A stretch of DNA of 64,000 nucleotides from assembly GCF_001295845.1 (NCBI RefSeq), contig NZ_LJIC01000015.1, forward strand, positions 62,001 through 126,000, given 5' to 3'. This DNA comes from Rhodopseudomonas sp. AAP120. GTDB lineage: Bacteria; Pseudomonadota; Alphaproteobacteria; Rhizobiales; Xanthobacteraceae. Each line of letters opens with the position of its first letter. Within the stretch, counting starts at the first letter, position 1. The position numbers and the translations under genes were made by a program. Below, one piece after another: positions 26,476 to 36,275 of this stretch. The notes below the pieces were generated by a model that was not told where the DNA came from, did no database searches, and was given only the letters and a program-made list of their open reading frames with translations.

Positions 26476-27125
26476 TGACGCGTAACGGCTCGGTTCAACA
26501 CGACATTCAGGTCGAAGCCGACTTCTACCAGTTCACCAGCTACGTCCATCTGCAACGCTGGATCTCTTACTGGTACCAGATCGATGCGATCCTACGTCAT
26601 GCGCCGCGCACCGTTCTGGAGATCGGACCGGGCAACGGCCTGACCACCGCTGCCCTGCAGAAATCGGGCATCGCGGTCAAGACCTTCGATTTCGATCCCG
26701 AACTCGCCCCGGACTATGTCGGCGACGTCCGTCGTCTGTCGGAGATCGTCCCGGCCAAGTCGCACGATCTGGTCTGCGCCTTCCAGGTGCTCGAACATCT
26801 GCCTTTCGCCGACTTCGACACCGCGATCGGCGAACTCACCAAAGTCGCACGGCGGACGGTGATCATCTCCTTGCCGCACTGGGGCTATCCGCTCGAGCTG
26901 CGCTTTCGCTTCCTCAAGGACCGCTTCCGCTACATCTTCTCGCGCAAGCTGGCGCGGCCGAAGACCTGGGTGTTCGACGGCCAGCATCACTGGGAGCTCG
27001 GCACCCGCGGTCACTCGATCGAGCATGCGGCGGAGGTGATCCGCCGCCATCTGCAGATCGAGCGGCAGTGGTTCTGCCCGGACTACAGCTATCACTATTT
27101 CTTCGAATGCACGGTTGCCGAATGA
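26472..27125 (+). CDS. Class I SAM-dependent methyltransferase
   Basis: 217 residues. Motif I is VLEIGPGNGLTTAAL, followed by an acidic strand end (TFDFDPELAPDYVGDV) and DLVCAFQVLEHLPF (motif IV-like). The C-terminal half is rich in aromatic and basic residues (FRFLKDRFRYIFSRKLARPKTW). It probably methylates a sugar hydroxyl or terminal residue of the repeat unit. Either ATG 26472 or the next ATG could start it. It overlaps both neighbours (ATGA junctions). Confidence 0.82.
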   Translation: MMTRNGSVQHDIQVEADFYQFTSYVHLQRWISYWYQIDAILRHAPRTVLEIGPGNGLTTAALQKSGIAVKTFDFDPELAPDYVGDVRRLSEIVPAKSHDLVCAFQVLEHLPFADFDTAIGELTKVARRTVIISLPHWGYPLELRFRFLKDRFRYIFSRKLARPKTWVFDGQHHWELGTRGHSIEHAAEVIRRHLQIERQWFCPDYSYHYFFECTVAE

Positions 27126-28279
27126 CCACTGCGCGACGTGGCCGTTTCGCCGGCCTCGACATCGTCTGGCTGCAATCGCCGCCATGGCACGGCGTTTGGA
27201 CGCGGCAGAACCATTTCGCCCGCCGCCTCGCCGCCGACGGCGCTCGCATTCTCTATGTCGAGAATCCCGTCGCGATCCGCGCGCGGATAAAGGCGGGACT
27301 ACGGGCTGCCGCACCCCAGGAGGTCGAGCCCGGCATCACGGTGATGGAGCTTCCGCTGCAGCTTCCAGGATCACGCACGTCCTCGCTGATCGGCGCCATC
27401 AACGGCCATCGGTTCGCCGGCGCGGTGAAGCGCGAGTCGGCAAGACTCGGCTTCGGCTGCCCGCTGGTCTGGTGCCGTCTGCCGGCCGCGATTCACACGC
27501 TCGAGCGTCTCGCCCCCCGCGGTGTGGTCTATGACGTCACCGACGATTACGATTACTACGCGACCTCGGAAGCCGAGCGCGCGCTGACGCGCCGGCGCGA
27601 GCAGCGGCTCGCCGCACGCGCCAACCAGATCTTCACCACCAGCGAAGAGCTGCGCACCAAGCTGTGCAGCCTGGCCTCGACCCCGGTCACGCCGGTGTCG
27701 AACGGCGTCGACAGCATGTTTTTCAACGACAGCCCCAGGGACGACCCGCTGCAGGATGTGCCGCATCCGCGCATCGGCTTTGTCGGCTTGGTCGCGTCAT
27801 GGATGGATTTCGACCTGCTCTCCCGCCTGGCCGCGAAGTGGCCGAAGCAGGTCGTCATCGTCGGCCCTGTCAAACCGGAGGTCGAGCAGCGCCTTGCCGC
27901 CATTCCGGGACTGGTCCGGGTCGGCGCGGTACCGCACCGCGAGGTGCCGACCTATCTACGCGCCTTCGATGTCTGCATCCAGCCGCACGTCATCAATGAA
28001 CTTCGTCACCGCTCCGATCCGCTCAAGGTCATCGAGTATCTGGCGACAGGTCGGCCGATCGTCTCGGTCGCATTGCGATCGCTCGAACCGCTGCGGCCCG
28101 TGGTCGAACTCGCTTCGACCGCGGACGACTTCGTCCGTCTGGTCGCCGAACGCATCGACGATCCGCGCCCTGAACTGGCGTTGAGCCGGCGGGCCGTCGC
28201 GGCGACGCGCAATTGGGACACGTTGTATCTCACGGTCGCCGAACGGATCGAGCGGCTGTGGCGCCGGGAGGCCCGATGA
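27122..28279 (+). CDS. GT-B glycosyltransferase, TuaH-like
   Basis: 385 residues. The N-terminal half has IVWLQSPPWHGVWTRQNHFARRLA and VVYDVTDDYDYYA, a D/Y-rich element typical of TuaH-like transferases. The C-terminal half has RIGFVGLVASWMDFDLLSRLA and a donor-site region (RHRSDPLKVIEYLATGRPIV). The canonical EX7E is replaced by a DPLKVIEY-type element as in that subgroup. Cytoplasmic. ATGA overlaps at both ends. Confidence 0.78.
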   Translation: MTTARRGRFAGLDIVWLQSPPWHGVWTRQNHFARRLAADGARILYVENPVAIRARIKAGLRAAAPQEVEPGITVMELPLQLPGSRTSSLIGAINGHRFAGAVKRESARLGFGCPLVWCRLPAAIHTLERLAPRGVVYDVTDDYDYYATSEAERALTRRREQRLAARANQIFTTSEELRTKLCSLASTPVTPVSNGVDSMFFNDSPRDDPLQDVPHPRIGFVGLVASWMDFDLLSRLAAKWPKQVVIVGPVKPEVEQRLAAIPGLVRVGAVPHREVPTYLRAFDVCIQPHVINELRHRSDPLKVIEYLATGRPIVSVALRSLEPLRPVVELASTADDFVRLVAERIDDPRPELALSRRAVAATRNWDTLYLTVAERIERLWRREAR

Positions 28280-29409
28280 GCACGCTCAGCCGACCGGCCG
28301 GGGGGGAGCGCGCCACGATCCGCAGCGTGCAATTCCTGCGCTTCGTCGCCGCCGCGATGGTCCTGATCGGCCACCTCCAGGACGCCTTGCGCCGCGGCCG
28401 GATACCCGGCCTCGCGCCGTTCGACGATCCGACCGGCCTGCCGTGGCATTCCGGGGTGGACATCTTCTTCGTCATCTCCGGCTTCGTGATGTACATGATG
28501 GCCGCCGATCAGTTCGGGCGGCCGGGCGCGCCGGCCGCGTTCATCCGGCGCCGGCTGATCCGGGTCGCGCCGCTATATTGGGCTTTCACGCTGCTGGCGG
28601 TGCTCACCGTCATCGTTCTGCCGGAGCGGGTTCAATCGACGCAGCTGTCGTTCCCGCACATCGTTGCATCGTTACTGTTCGTGCCGTGGCGGGCGCCCTC
28701 GGGCGGACTGGTGCCGCCGCTCTCGGTCGGCTGGACGCTGAACTTCGAGATTCTGTTCTACAGTGTATTCGCTTTCGGCCTCCTGTTTCGCCGCGCAGTC
28801 GGCCTGACCGCCATCGTCGCCATTCTGTTCGCGCTGATGATTCCGCGCGTGCTGTTTCCCAATGCGGTCGGCGATCAACTCGATGCGTGGGGCTTTCCGA
28901 TCACCGTCGAGTTCCTGTTCGGAATCCTGGTCGGCCGGCTGTATCTCGCTAACATCCGGCTGCCCGGCGTAGCGCGTGTCGCCATCATCCTCGCGGCACT
29001 GCTGGCGCTGTCGTTCGGCAATCAGGCCGGCCTCAATGCGTTTCAGGATCGCTGGTTCTTTTGGGGTGTTCCGGCGGCCGCCATCGTTGCGTCGACGGTG
29101 CTCGGCCGCGATCTTCCGGATCGAAGCTGGAGCCGCGTCCTGGTGCTGTGTGGCAACGCGTCCTATGCGCTTTACCTGTCGCACCTGTTCACGCTGCGGG
29201 CGGTCGGGGTGCTGTGGTCGAGCCTTCACCTCAATTCCGTCGCCGCGTACTTCGCGCTCGCCGTCGTCAGCTCGGTGCTGGTGTCGATCGCCGTTTATCT
29301 GTGGTTCGAACGGCCGCTGCTCGCATGGCTCGGGCGACGAACCGGGTCGAAGCGCGTCAGCGCGGCTGCTGTGGGCGCGACGCCGGAGGGACTGGGAGGC
29401 TCGAAATGA
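28276..29409 (+). CDS. Acyltransferase family 3 (OafA/ExoZ-like)
   Basis: A 377-residue membrane protein with about ten helices. SVQFLRFVAAAMVLIGHL contains the conserved His. GVDIFFVISGFVMY, FIRRRLIRVAPLYW and GNASYALYLSHLF are the family landmarks. Such enzymes add acetyl or other acyl groups to polysaccharide repeat units at the inner membrane. A second member lies at 33388. Overlaps: 4 bp upstream and 4 bp downstream. Confidence 0.9.
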   Translation: MSTLSRPAGGERATIRSVQFLRFVAAAMVLIGHLQDALRRGRIPGLAPFDDPTGLPWHSGVDIFFVISGFVMYMMAADQFGRPGAPAAFIRRRLIRVAPLYWAFTLLAVLTVIVLPERVQSTQLSFPHIVASLLFVPWRAPSGGLVPPLSVGWTLNFEILFYSVFAFGLLFRRAVGLTAIVAILFALMIPRVLFPNAVGDQLDAWGFPITVEFLFGILVGRLYLANIRLPGVARVAIILAALLALSFGNQAGLNAFQDRWFFWGVPAAAIVASTVLGRDLPDRSWSRVLVLCGNASYALYLSHLFTLRAVGVLWSSLHLNSVAAYFALAVVSSVLVSIAVYLWFERPLLAWLGRRTGSKRVSAAAVGATPEGLGGSK

Positions 29410-30788
29410 AGTCGCTGCCGGTTTTCCTCGCGGTTTTCGTGTTCCTGTGCTGGGCCAGGACGTCCCGGACGCCCTGGCTGTTCTTCGGCTGGGGCTTCCT
29501 GATCACCGGCCTGCCGCTCCTACGCGGTCTGATCGGCCCGATCCCGGTCTATCTGTTCGATGTCGCGGTATGCCTGGTATGGACGATCGTTCTCACTCGC
29601 CCAGGCATCTCCGCATGGCCGCAGCAGGTTCCGCCCTGGAGCGTGCTGTTCGTCGGCATCTTGACGATCTTCGGCACCCTGCTGCCGACGCTGACTTACG
29701 GCTTCTATCCGGAGATGGTCTGGAATCTCGGCCACACCGGCCTCGCCATGACCACCATTGTGCTCGGCGCGTTCCTGCTGCGCGGCGCGACCCCGGCGGA
29801 ACGCAACGGCATACGGCTCGGCATCGCCATCGGACTGATCGTCCTCGCCGCCATTGCGATCCTGGAGAAGTCGAGTTCGGATTGGAATGCGGTGCTGGTT
29901 CGTCTGTTTTACGGCGCCGGCGACGAGACCGCCGACCAGAGCGGCAGCGTCGCGGCCGCGGAGGTTCTGAGCGCCCTCGGCCGCGTTTCCGGGCCGTTCG
30001 GTTCGCCGAACACGTTCGGCATCGTCGCCCTGATGGCGGCGCTGAACTACTGGCTGATCAGCGTGATCGATCGCCGCCAAAGCCTGCTCAGCTACGTCGT
30101 ACCGGCCAGCCTCGCGATCGTCGCCCTCGCCTGCGGATCGCGTCAGGTGATCATCGCGACGGGCCTCGTCGGCCTCGGCTACGTCATGACCACGGCTCCC
30201 GAACGGGCCCTTCCGCGCCTGTTGCTCGGCGCCGCGCTGATCGCCCCGATCCTGATTTTCGTGGATCCCAGCGCGCTGCTCGACCGCCTCGGAAATCTCT
30301 CCGCGGGCGTGGACGAGGCCAATGTCAGCGCCCGCCTCAGCGAAGGACCGCAACGCTTCTGGGAGATGCTGGTCCAGGATCCGACGCTGCTGTTCACCGG
30401 AGTAGGCCTCGAGATCCAGAAGCTGACGCGTTTCAACGTCGACATCCCATCCGAAATTCTCGATGGCTTCGTCTCGAACGGTTACCTGCTGTACATCTAC
30501 TTCTTCGGAATCTTCGGGTTCCTCGTCATGGCGGCGTTTTGGATCTGGGTCGTCCATCAAGGCTTCGTGGCTCCCAAAGCGATCCGGCCGATCACCAGCG
30601 GCGGCGCTCTCGCCCTCGCCTTCATCGTGTTCGCCGACAACCACGCGGTGCTGTCGGAGGAACTGCTGAACCACATCATGATCTTCGTCGGGATGATCAC
30701 CGCGATGACGACCGCGGCTGCCCCGGCGAGACGGCTGAGACCAATCAGAATGGGAGTGCCTTCAGATGCGCGTCGCGCTTCACAGTGA
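29406..30788 (+). CDS. Wzy-type polysaccharide polymerase candidate
   Basis: A 460-residue polytopic protein with about twelve helices and a large loop (about 290-350: GNLSAGVDEANVSARLSEGPQRFWEMLVQDPTLLFTGVGLE) similar in style to O-antigen polymerases ('R...W..ml..P..l.GvG'). GRVSGPFGSPNTFG is another polymerase/ligase-like segment. Because it lies inside the sugar operon between acyltransferase and glycosyltransferases, it is the best candidate for the dedicated Wzy. The ligase-like proteins at 5454 and 10141 could have other jobs. Confidence 0.75.
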   Translation: MKSLPVFLAVFVFLCWARTSRTPWLFFGWGFLITGLPLLRGLIGPIPVYLFDVAVCLVWTIVLTRPGISAWPQQVPPWSVLFVGILTIFGTLLPTLTYGFYPEMVWNLGHTGLAMTTIVLGAFLLRGATPAERNGIRLGIAIGLIVLAAIAILEKSSSDWNAVLVRLFYGAGDETADQSGSVAAAEVLSALGRVSGPFGSPNTFGIVALMAALNYWLISVIDRRQSLLSYVVPASLAIVALACGSRQVIIATGLVGLGYVMTTAPERALPRLLLGAALIAPILIFVDPSALLDRLGNLSAGVDEANVSARLSEGPQRFWEMLVQDPTLLFTGVGLEIQKLTRFNVDIPSEILDGFVSNGYLLYIYFFGIFGFLVMAAFWIWVVHQGFVAPKAIRPITSGGALALAFIVFADNHAVLSEELLNHIMIFVGMITAMTTAAAPARRLRPIRMGVPSDARRASQ

Positions 30789-31908
30789 CAATTTTGCGCG
30801 GCGCGCGCGTTTCGGACTCAGTCGCTATTCGCACGAGATTCATGGCGGCCTCGCCGCGCACGGCATCGACACCGTGCCGATCTCCGCGGTTTCGGATTTC
30901 GGCGACGACCAGCCCGATTGGCTGACCAAGAGCGGCTTCCGTCGTTTGCCACTCAGCCGGCGCGTGCTGGCATCGATGTGGGCGTCAGGCTCGCCCGTGC
31001 CGCGACTCGAACACTGGCTCGACCACGTCGATATCATTCACTCCCTGGATGTCGACTATCCGATCGCTACCGCCAAGCCCTGGATCATCACCTATCACGA
31101 CCTCGGCGTGCTGGTTCATCCCGAGTATTTCGGCAAGGCGAGGCCCTGGCTGCTGCGATCGTCGATCGCTGCCGCTGCGCGGCGGGCGGCTGCCATCATC
31201 TGCGTGTCGCGATCGACTGCCGACGAAGTCATGGCATTCGGCGGCGCCGCCGCGGCCGACCGTATCCACGTGATCGAGGAAGGTGTCGGCGAAGAGTTCT
31301 TCGCGCCGCCGAGCAGCGAGACACTGGAAGAATTGCCGCCGATCCTCTCCGAGCGCCCGTTCTTTCTGTTCACCGGCTCCCTGAGCCCGCGAAAGAACTT
31401 CGCCCGGGTGATCGCCGGCTTCGCGAACGTCGCCGGCCGCCTGCCGCATCGACTTGTCCTCACGGGCGCGCGCGGATGGGATACGACCGAAGACATCAAG
31501 GCGATCACCGCGACCGGGATCGCCGATCGCATCGTCGAACTCGGCTATGTGTCCGACGCGGTGCTGAGAGCGTTGTATGCGCGCGCCACAGCATTTCTCT
31601 ATCCGTCCCTGTATGAAGGCTTCGGCCTGCCGATCCTCGAAGCGATGGCCTCGGGCTGCCCTGTCGTGACGTCGAACATGGCGCCGATGACGGAGGTGGG
31701 TGGCGATGCGGCCGTCTACGTCGATCCGCGGCGCAGCGATGATGTGGCCGTCGCATTGATGAAGTTCGCCACCGACTCTGCATTTTGCGACTCGCTTCGC
31801 GAGCGCGGGCGGCTGCAGGCCCGTCGCCTGAACTGGGAGACCTGCGTGCATCGGACCATCGAGGTCTATCACCAGGTCGCGCAGGAGAAACGCCGTGCGC
31901 CACGCTGA
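30766..31908 (+). CDS. Glycosyltransferase family 4
   Basis: A 380-residue GT-B enzyme of the mannosyltransferase-like type. Landmarks are RYSHEIHGGLAAHG, WIITYHDLGVLVHPEYF, ICVSRSTADEVM, FFLFTGSLSPRKNFARVI and the EX7E donor motif (LYEGFGLPILEAMASGCPV). GGGAG about 8 bases upstream supports ATG 30766, giving a 23-bp overlap with the polymerase gene. Cytoplasmic, repeat-unit assembly. Confidence 0.9.
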   Translation: MRVALHSDNFARRARFGLSRYSHEIHGGLAAHGIDTVPISAVSDFGDDQPDWLTKSGFRRLPLSRRVLASMWASGSPVPRLEHWLDHVDIIHSLDVDYPIATAKPWIITYHDLGVLVHPEYFGKARPWLLRSSIAAAARRAAAIICVSRSTADEVMAFGGAAAADRIHVIEEGVGEEFFAPPSSETLEELPPILSERPFFLFTGSLSPRKNFARVIAGFANVAGRLPHRLVLTGARGWDTTEDIKAITATGIADRIVELGYVSDAVLRALYARATAFLYPSLYEGFGLPILEAMASGCPVVTSNMAPMTEVGGDAAVYVDPRRSDDVAVALMKFATDSAFCDSLRERGRLQARRLNWETCVHRTIEVYHQVAQEKRRAPR

Positions 31909-33163
31909 CCTGCCCGATGTGGTGGTCGTCAATGATCGCGCCTTCCCGGGCGGCGGCGCCTCGAAGGTCGCGTTGCAGTCGGCTATTGGATTGGCTCGGC
32001 GTGGCCATCGCGTCACGGTGTTTGCGGCGATGGGGCCGGCCGCACCCGACCTGACCGCCGCAGGCATCGACCTCCATCTGCTCGGCCAGAGCGATCTCGC
32101 CAGCGGCGGGCGGCTGAGGATGGCCGCGCAGGGATTGTGGAACAGCAAGGCGGCCGAGCAACTCGGCAGCGTGCTGGAGCGCATGCGACGCGGGCGCACC
32201 ATCGTTCACATCCACAGCTGGTCGAAGGCGCTGTCGGCGAGCGTGTTCGCCGCTGCCGGCCGTTCCGGGCACGCCGTGATCGCGACCCTGCACGACTACG
32301 GCTTCGTCTGCCCGAACGCCGCGCTGCACGATTTTCCGACCGGGACCGCCTGCTCTCGCACGCCGATGTCGCTTGGATGTCTCGCCGCCGATTGCGACGC
32401 ACGCGCGCGAGCCCACAAGCTGTGGCGCGTGGCGCGGCAGATCAGCCTGTCGCATGTTGCCGGAGCCTCCAGGCTGCTTGCCGCGGCGGTTTGCGTGACC
32501 GACTATTCGCGCCGCATCATGCAGCCGTTCGTTTCCGATCGACTGGAGATGGTCGTCGTCCCGAATCCGATCGATGTGGCCGATCTCGGCCCGGCCGCGC
32601 CGGCCCGATCCGGCCACTTCACTTATGTCGGACGGTTCTCGCGTGAGAAGGGTGTGCTGATTGCGGCCGAAGCTGCACAACGGGCGGGCGTGCCGCTGGT
32701 GTTGGTCGGCGATGGAGAGTTGCGGAACGACGTCGCGCGGATTGCGCCGTCCGCGACCATCACCGGCTGGCTGCCCGCCGCGAAGGTCTGCGAAGCCATT
32801 CGCGCCAGCCGCGCGGTCGTCGTGCCGTCGCTGTGGCGAGAGACCCAGGGCATGGTGGTGCCCGAAGCTCTGAGTGCTGGCGTCCCGGTGATCGCCGCGA
32901 CCGCAACCGCACCGGCGGCTGCAATCGAACCCGGCGTGACCGGTCTTCTTTTCGAGAACGGCGACGCCGGTGCGCTCGCTCATCTGTTCTCCCGCCTCGC
33001 CGCGAACGACAGGCTCGTCGCCGACCTCGGCGAAGCCGCCTATCGCAATTATTGGCAGACTCCGGCGACGATGGATCGGCATCTCGATGGGCTCGAGGCG
33101 CTCTACGAGCGCGTTTTGTCCGAGCGGAGCAAGACCCACCGCAGCGAAGCTCGATCCGCCTAG
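31895..33163 (+). CDS. Glycosyltransferase family 4
   Basis: A 422-residue GT-B enzyme: VVVNDRAFPGGGASKVALQSAIGLA, IVHIHSWSKALS, ATLHDYGFVCPN, FTYVGRFSREKGVLIAAEAA and the donor site WRETQGMVVPEALSAGVPV. The Cys-containing segment CSRTPMSLGCLAADCDA after the first domain is found in a GT4 subgroup of capsule loci. GTG 31895 is used because AGGAG precedes it. It overlaps the previous gene by 14 bp. A 224-bp gap without a gene follows. Confidence 0.88.
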   Translation: MRHADLPDVVVVNDRAFPGGGASKVALQSAIGLARRGHRVTVFAAMGPAAPDLTAAGIDLHLLGQSDLASGGRLRMAAQGLWNSKAAEQLGSVLERMRRGRTIVHIHSWSKALSASVFAAAGRSGHAVIATLHDYGFVCPNAALHDFPTGTACSRTPMSLGCLAADCDARARAHKLWRVARQISLSHVAGASRLLAAAVCVTDYSRRIMQPFVSDRLEMVVVPNPIDVADLGPAAPARSGHFTYVGRFSREKGVLIAAEAAQRAGVPLVLVGDGELRNDVARIAPSATITGWLPAAKVCEAIRASRAVVVPSLWRETQGMVVPEALSAGVPVIAATATAPAAAIEPGVTGLLFENGDAGALAHLFSRLAANDRLVADLGEAAYRNYWQTPATMDRHLDGLEALYERVLSERSKTHRSEARSA

Positions 33164-33387
33164 TTCGATGCGTCGAGGCGAACGCGACACCGACGGCTGA
33201 ATAGGTCCGCGCGGCGCCTGCGCACGAAAGTCCGAGGAGCAGCCTCGACGCCTGATGGTGGCGCCTGCAGCCGTCGTCCGTTCGAGATCGGCAGAGCGGT
33301 CCGGCCAATCCTTCGAGCGTTCCTTCGCCGGTTATCTCGTCCATTCCGATTGCGGGCATCCGCGCATCGGCGAACACAGAGATCTGT

Positions 33388-34473
33388 ATGGAGACTTCGT
33401 CCAAGGTATCGACCAGGGCTTCGATCGAGACCCTGCAGATCGGCCGCGCGTTTGCGGCACTCGCTGTCGTGCTGTTTCACGTCGAAACCACGCTCGGGCT
33501 GCCGAAATATCTCGGCCGCGAGATCTTTCCGGTGTTCGAGCCCGGTGAAGCCGGCGTTTACTACTTCTTCGTGCTCAGCGGCTTCGTGATGGTGACGGCC
33601 CACGCGCGCGATCTCGGCCGCAGCGACGTCGTTCTGCCATTCCTGTGGAAACGGTTTCGCCGCATCTACCCCGCGCTCTGGGTCGTGCTCGCCTCGCAGG
33701 CGGCATTGTTCTTGATGATTCCGCAGGACCGCATCGCTGCCGCCGAGCTGCCTTGGATCATGCTGAAGGATTTTATGATCCTGCCTTGGGGCGGCCCGTC
33801 GCTGCTGTCGGTGGAGTGGACGCTGCGCCACGAAGTCCTGTTTTATATCGCGTTCGCCATCATCCTGCTCGCGCCGGAGCGGCGCTGGGTGGTCACCGGC
33901 GCGGCGATCGCGGCGATCGCGATCGGGCACTTCGTCACGATGCCGGCGCCGTTCGACCGCGTCGTATCCGGCTACAATTTGCTGTTCGGCTTCGGCGTTG
34001 CCGCGGCCTTGCTGTATCGGCGTGACGCGGTGGCCAATCCGCGCGCCGTGCTCACGCTGGGGCTCGCCGTGTTTGTGTCGAACTGGGCGGCCCTCGCCGT
34101 CGGGCTCTACGACAAATCCATGATGGTGATCTGGGCCTATGGCATCGGCGCAGCGCTCATTATCGTCGGAGCTGCCGCGCTGGAGCGAGGCTCGGGCTTC
34201 GCTGCGCCGCCCTTTGTGCGTCTGCTCGGGGACGCCTCCTATGCGATCTACCTGGCGCACTATCCGGTGGTTTCGGCACTCTGCAAGGCTCTCACGCGCC
34301 TTCAGGCTCACGTTCCGTTTCCGGACTGGCTCGTCTTCAGCATCGTGTTTGTCGCCGCCGTGGCGGCGGGGCTGGTCTTCCATATCCTGATCGAGCGTCC
34401 GCTGATGGCCTGGCTTCCCACCCGCTTCGACGCTAGCGGCATCCGTCCGAACCGCCCCCGCCTCCGGAGCTGA
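33388..34473 (+). CDS. Acyltransferase family 3 (ExoZ-like)
   Basis: A 361-residue membrane protein with about ten helices: TLQIGRAFAALAVVLFHVET (conserved His), AGVYYFFVLSGFVMVTAH, FLWKRFRRIYPALW and LLGDASYAIYLAHYPVV. Closer in look to ExoZ-type succinyl/acetyl transferases than the member at 28276. It probably decorates the exopolysaccharide on the cytoplasmic or membrane side. 7 bp upstream of the beta-helix gene, so in the same operon. Confidence 0.9.
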   Translation: METSSKVSTRASIETLQIGRAFAALAVVLFHVETTLGLPKYLGREIFPVFEPGEAGVYYFFVLSGFVMVTAHARDLGRSDVVLPFLWKRFRRIYPALWVVLASQAALFLMIPQDRIAAAELPWIMLKDFMILPWGGPSLLSVEWTLRHEVLFYIAFAIILLAPERRWVVTGAAIAAIAIGHFVTMPAPFDRVVSGYNLLFGFGVAAALLYRRDAVANPRAVLTLGLAVFVSNWAALAVGLYDKSMMVIWAYGIGAALIIVGAAALERGSGFAAPPFVRLLGDASYAIYLAHYPVVSALCKALTRLQAHVPFPDWLVFSIVFVAAVAAGLVFHILIERPLMAWLPTRFDASGIRPNRPRLRS

Positions 34474-34480
34474 GCTCAGC

Positions 34481-35938
34481 ATGATCGCCGACCGCCCGCA
34501 CCCGACCGCTTCACGCCTCCTCCTTCTCGCACTCGCCCTCGGACTGATTGTCCCTCTGCAGCTCGCCGCCGCGGCCCGGGCCGCAGCAGCCGGCACATCC
34601 CTCGACGTTCGCGCCTTCGGCGCCCGCGGTGATGCGACCAGCGACGACACCGCGGCCTTCCAGGCCGCCGTCGATCGCGCCGCCGAGATCAAGGGCACCG
34701 TCCACGTCCCCGCCGGTCGCTACCTCGTGGGGTCGATCGAACTGCCCTCTCACATCGCGATCGAAGGCGAAGGCGACGCCTCGGTGCTGACACTGCGGCC
34801 GCAGCCGCTCGCGCATGAAGGTCGTTCGCCGCTTCGGCCCGGACACATGTTCCTGCCGAAAGCCATGAACGCCGTGGCGGCGGTGGAGGACGTCCGGATC
34901 TCGCGGCTGACGCTGCTCGGCAACAGCCGGGCGCAAAACAACGGGCGGCCGATGCCGCTGTCAGGCGCCATCCACGGCATCGCGATTCTCGGCGGTAAGG
35001 GGTGGACGGTCGATCACGTCCGCGCCGAAGATTTCGACGGCGACGGCATCTATCTGGGAGCGAACACTGTCTATCCAGGCGCGATCGACATCGGCAACGG
35101 CAAGCTGCGTTGGCCGCACGGACAATCACCTGACGGACAGCCGATGGCCGTCGGCAATCTGATCGAAAACAACATTGTCCGCGGCAATCTTCGCAACGGC
35201 ATGATGATCGCGCACGGCGACGGCAACGTGCTGCGCAACAACCTGTTCGAACGTAATCAAATCGGGATCGTCTGCGAGCCTCGGCCCGCCAAGGGCGAGC
35301 CGTGCGCAACGCCCGACTCCTTTCCGAAATACTCACCCGCGGTGTACGAATCGGCAGAAATCGACCTCGAGCCCAACCGCATCAAGATGCGCCCCGGCGA
35401 ACCGGTGATCTGGCAGCAGGTCACCAACACGCTGATCGAAGGCAATACGTTCCGAGACGGTCCGCGGATGGCGATTCAGATCGTCAAGGGCGATGCCGAG
35501 ATCTCCGGCAACAAGATCGTCCGCAACACCTTCGTCGACAACGCGGCGGGCGGCATCTTGATCTTCGCTCCCGGCGCCACCCGCAACATCATCGCCGACA
35601 ACGACTTCAGCTGGAAAGACGCGACCCACCTGCCCTGGATTCTGCGCATCCACGGCGGCAACGGCAATCGGATCGTCGGCAACCGCTTCCGCGGCGAGCG
35701 GCCGGCTGGTGGACGCGTGGTGCAACTGGAGCCGGGCACGCGGCTGAGGACGACACGCTGCACGATCTTTGCCGACAATGTCATCGACGTGGCGGCTTTG
35801 CCCAGCACCGCGCTCGTGAGCGTCGACTCGACGCTCGCCGACACGATCGTGTCCGGAAATCGCTTCCTGCGCGGCGGCACCATCGACATCGCCGCCAGTT
35901 CGCGACTGAGCGGAGACGCATCGGCCTGCAATCAGTAA
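34481..35938 (+). CDS. Secreted right-handed beta-helix protein (pectate-lyase-3 type)
   Basis: 485 residues with a long signal peptide (LLLLALALGLIVPLQLAAAARAAAAG). The N-terminal element LDVRAFGARGDATSDDTAAFQAAVDRA is typical of pectate_lyase_3/glycosidase beta-helix proteins. Parallel-helix coils follow (NLIENNIVRGNLRNGMMIA, NVLRNNLFERNQIGI, NTLIEGNTFRDG, NKIVRNTFVDN, NIIADNDF). At the end of the polysaccharide operon it is likely a periplasmic lyase, hydrolase or C5-epimerase acting on the product. Catalytic residues cannot be named from sequence alone. Confidence 0.82.
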   Translation: MIADRPHPTASRLLLLALALGLIVPLQLAAAARAAAAGTSLDVRAFGARGDATSDDTAAFQAAVDRAAEIKGTVHVPAGRYLVGSIELPSHIAIEGEGDASVLTLRPQPLAHEGRSPLRPGHMFLPKAMNAVAAVEDVRISRLTLLGNSRAQNNGRPMPLSGAIHGIAILGGKGWTVDHVRAEDFDGDGIYLGANTVYPGAIDIGNGKLRWPHGQSPDGQPMAVGNLIENNIVRGNLRNGMMIAHGDGNVLRNNLFERNQIGIVCEPRPAKGEPCATPDSFPKYSPAVYESAEIDLEPNRIKMRPGEPVIWQQVTNTLIEGNTFRDGPRMAIQIVKGDAEISGNKIVRNTFVDNAAGGILIFAPGATRNIIADNDFSWKDATHLPWILRIHGGNGNRIVGNRFRGERPAGGRVVQLEPGTRLRTTRCTIFADNVIDVAALPSTALVSVDSTLADTIVSGNRFLRGGTIDIAASSRLSGDASACNQ

Positions 35939-36275
35939 CTGCGGTGCTCCATCGCACCGCTTCTGCGGAACGCTTGCGCCGCTACGCGGCTAACAGACGC
36001 CTTCATTGCATGATTCACGATCGCGTCCTCGGCAGCGTTCCAATGCGGCGCGCCGCTATCGACCAAAGATCGCTCCGCTCGGGCGCACCTTAACGGCGTG
36101 CCGAGTACAGCCAGCGCTCCCGCCTCCTCCGACAACACACGCGCACCGGGCCGCTGCGTCGCCTTACGCCCAGCGCTTCGAGGGGCCTCGCCGAAGCCCG
36201 CGGCCTTGCGAAAGAGACGCTCCCGGGCTCACGCTTCGTCCTTCCATCATTTCCAAGCGATCGTGGCTGACGGCC
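35939..36275. other. Intergenic region between convergent genes, one hairpin
   Basis: A hairpin GCGGTG-N8-CACCGC at 35941-35960 stands immediately after the stop of the beta-helix gene and may end the operon, although only TTCTG follows it. The rest, to 36275, shows no gene with believable protein character on either strand. Confidence 0.4.

Noticed and set aside
28976-30925. 649-codon frame over acyltransferase and polymerase genes
   Set aside because: Arg/Ser/Pro-rich, crosses several true gene boundaries and lacks any domain character.
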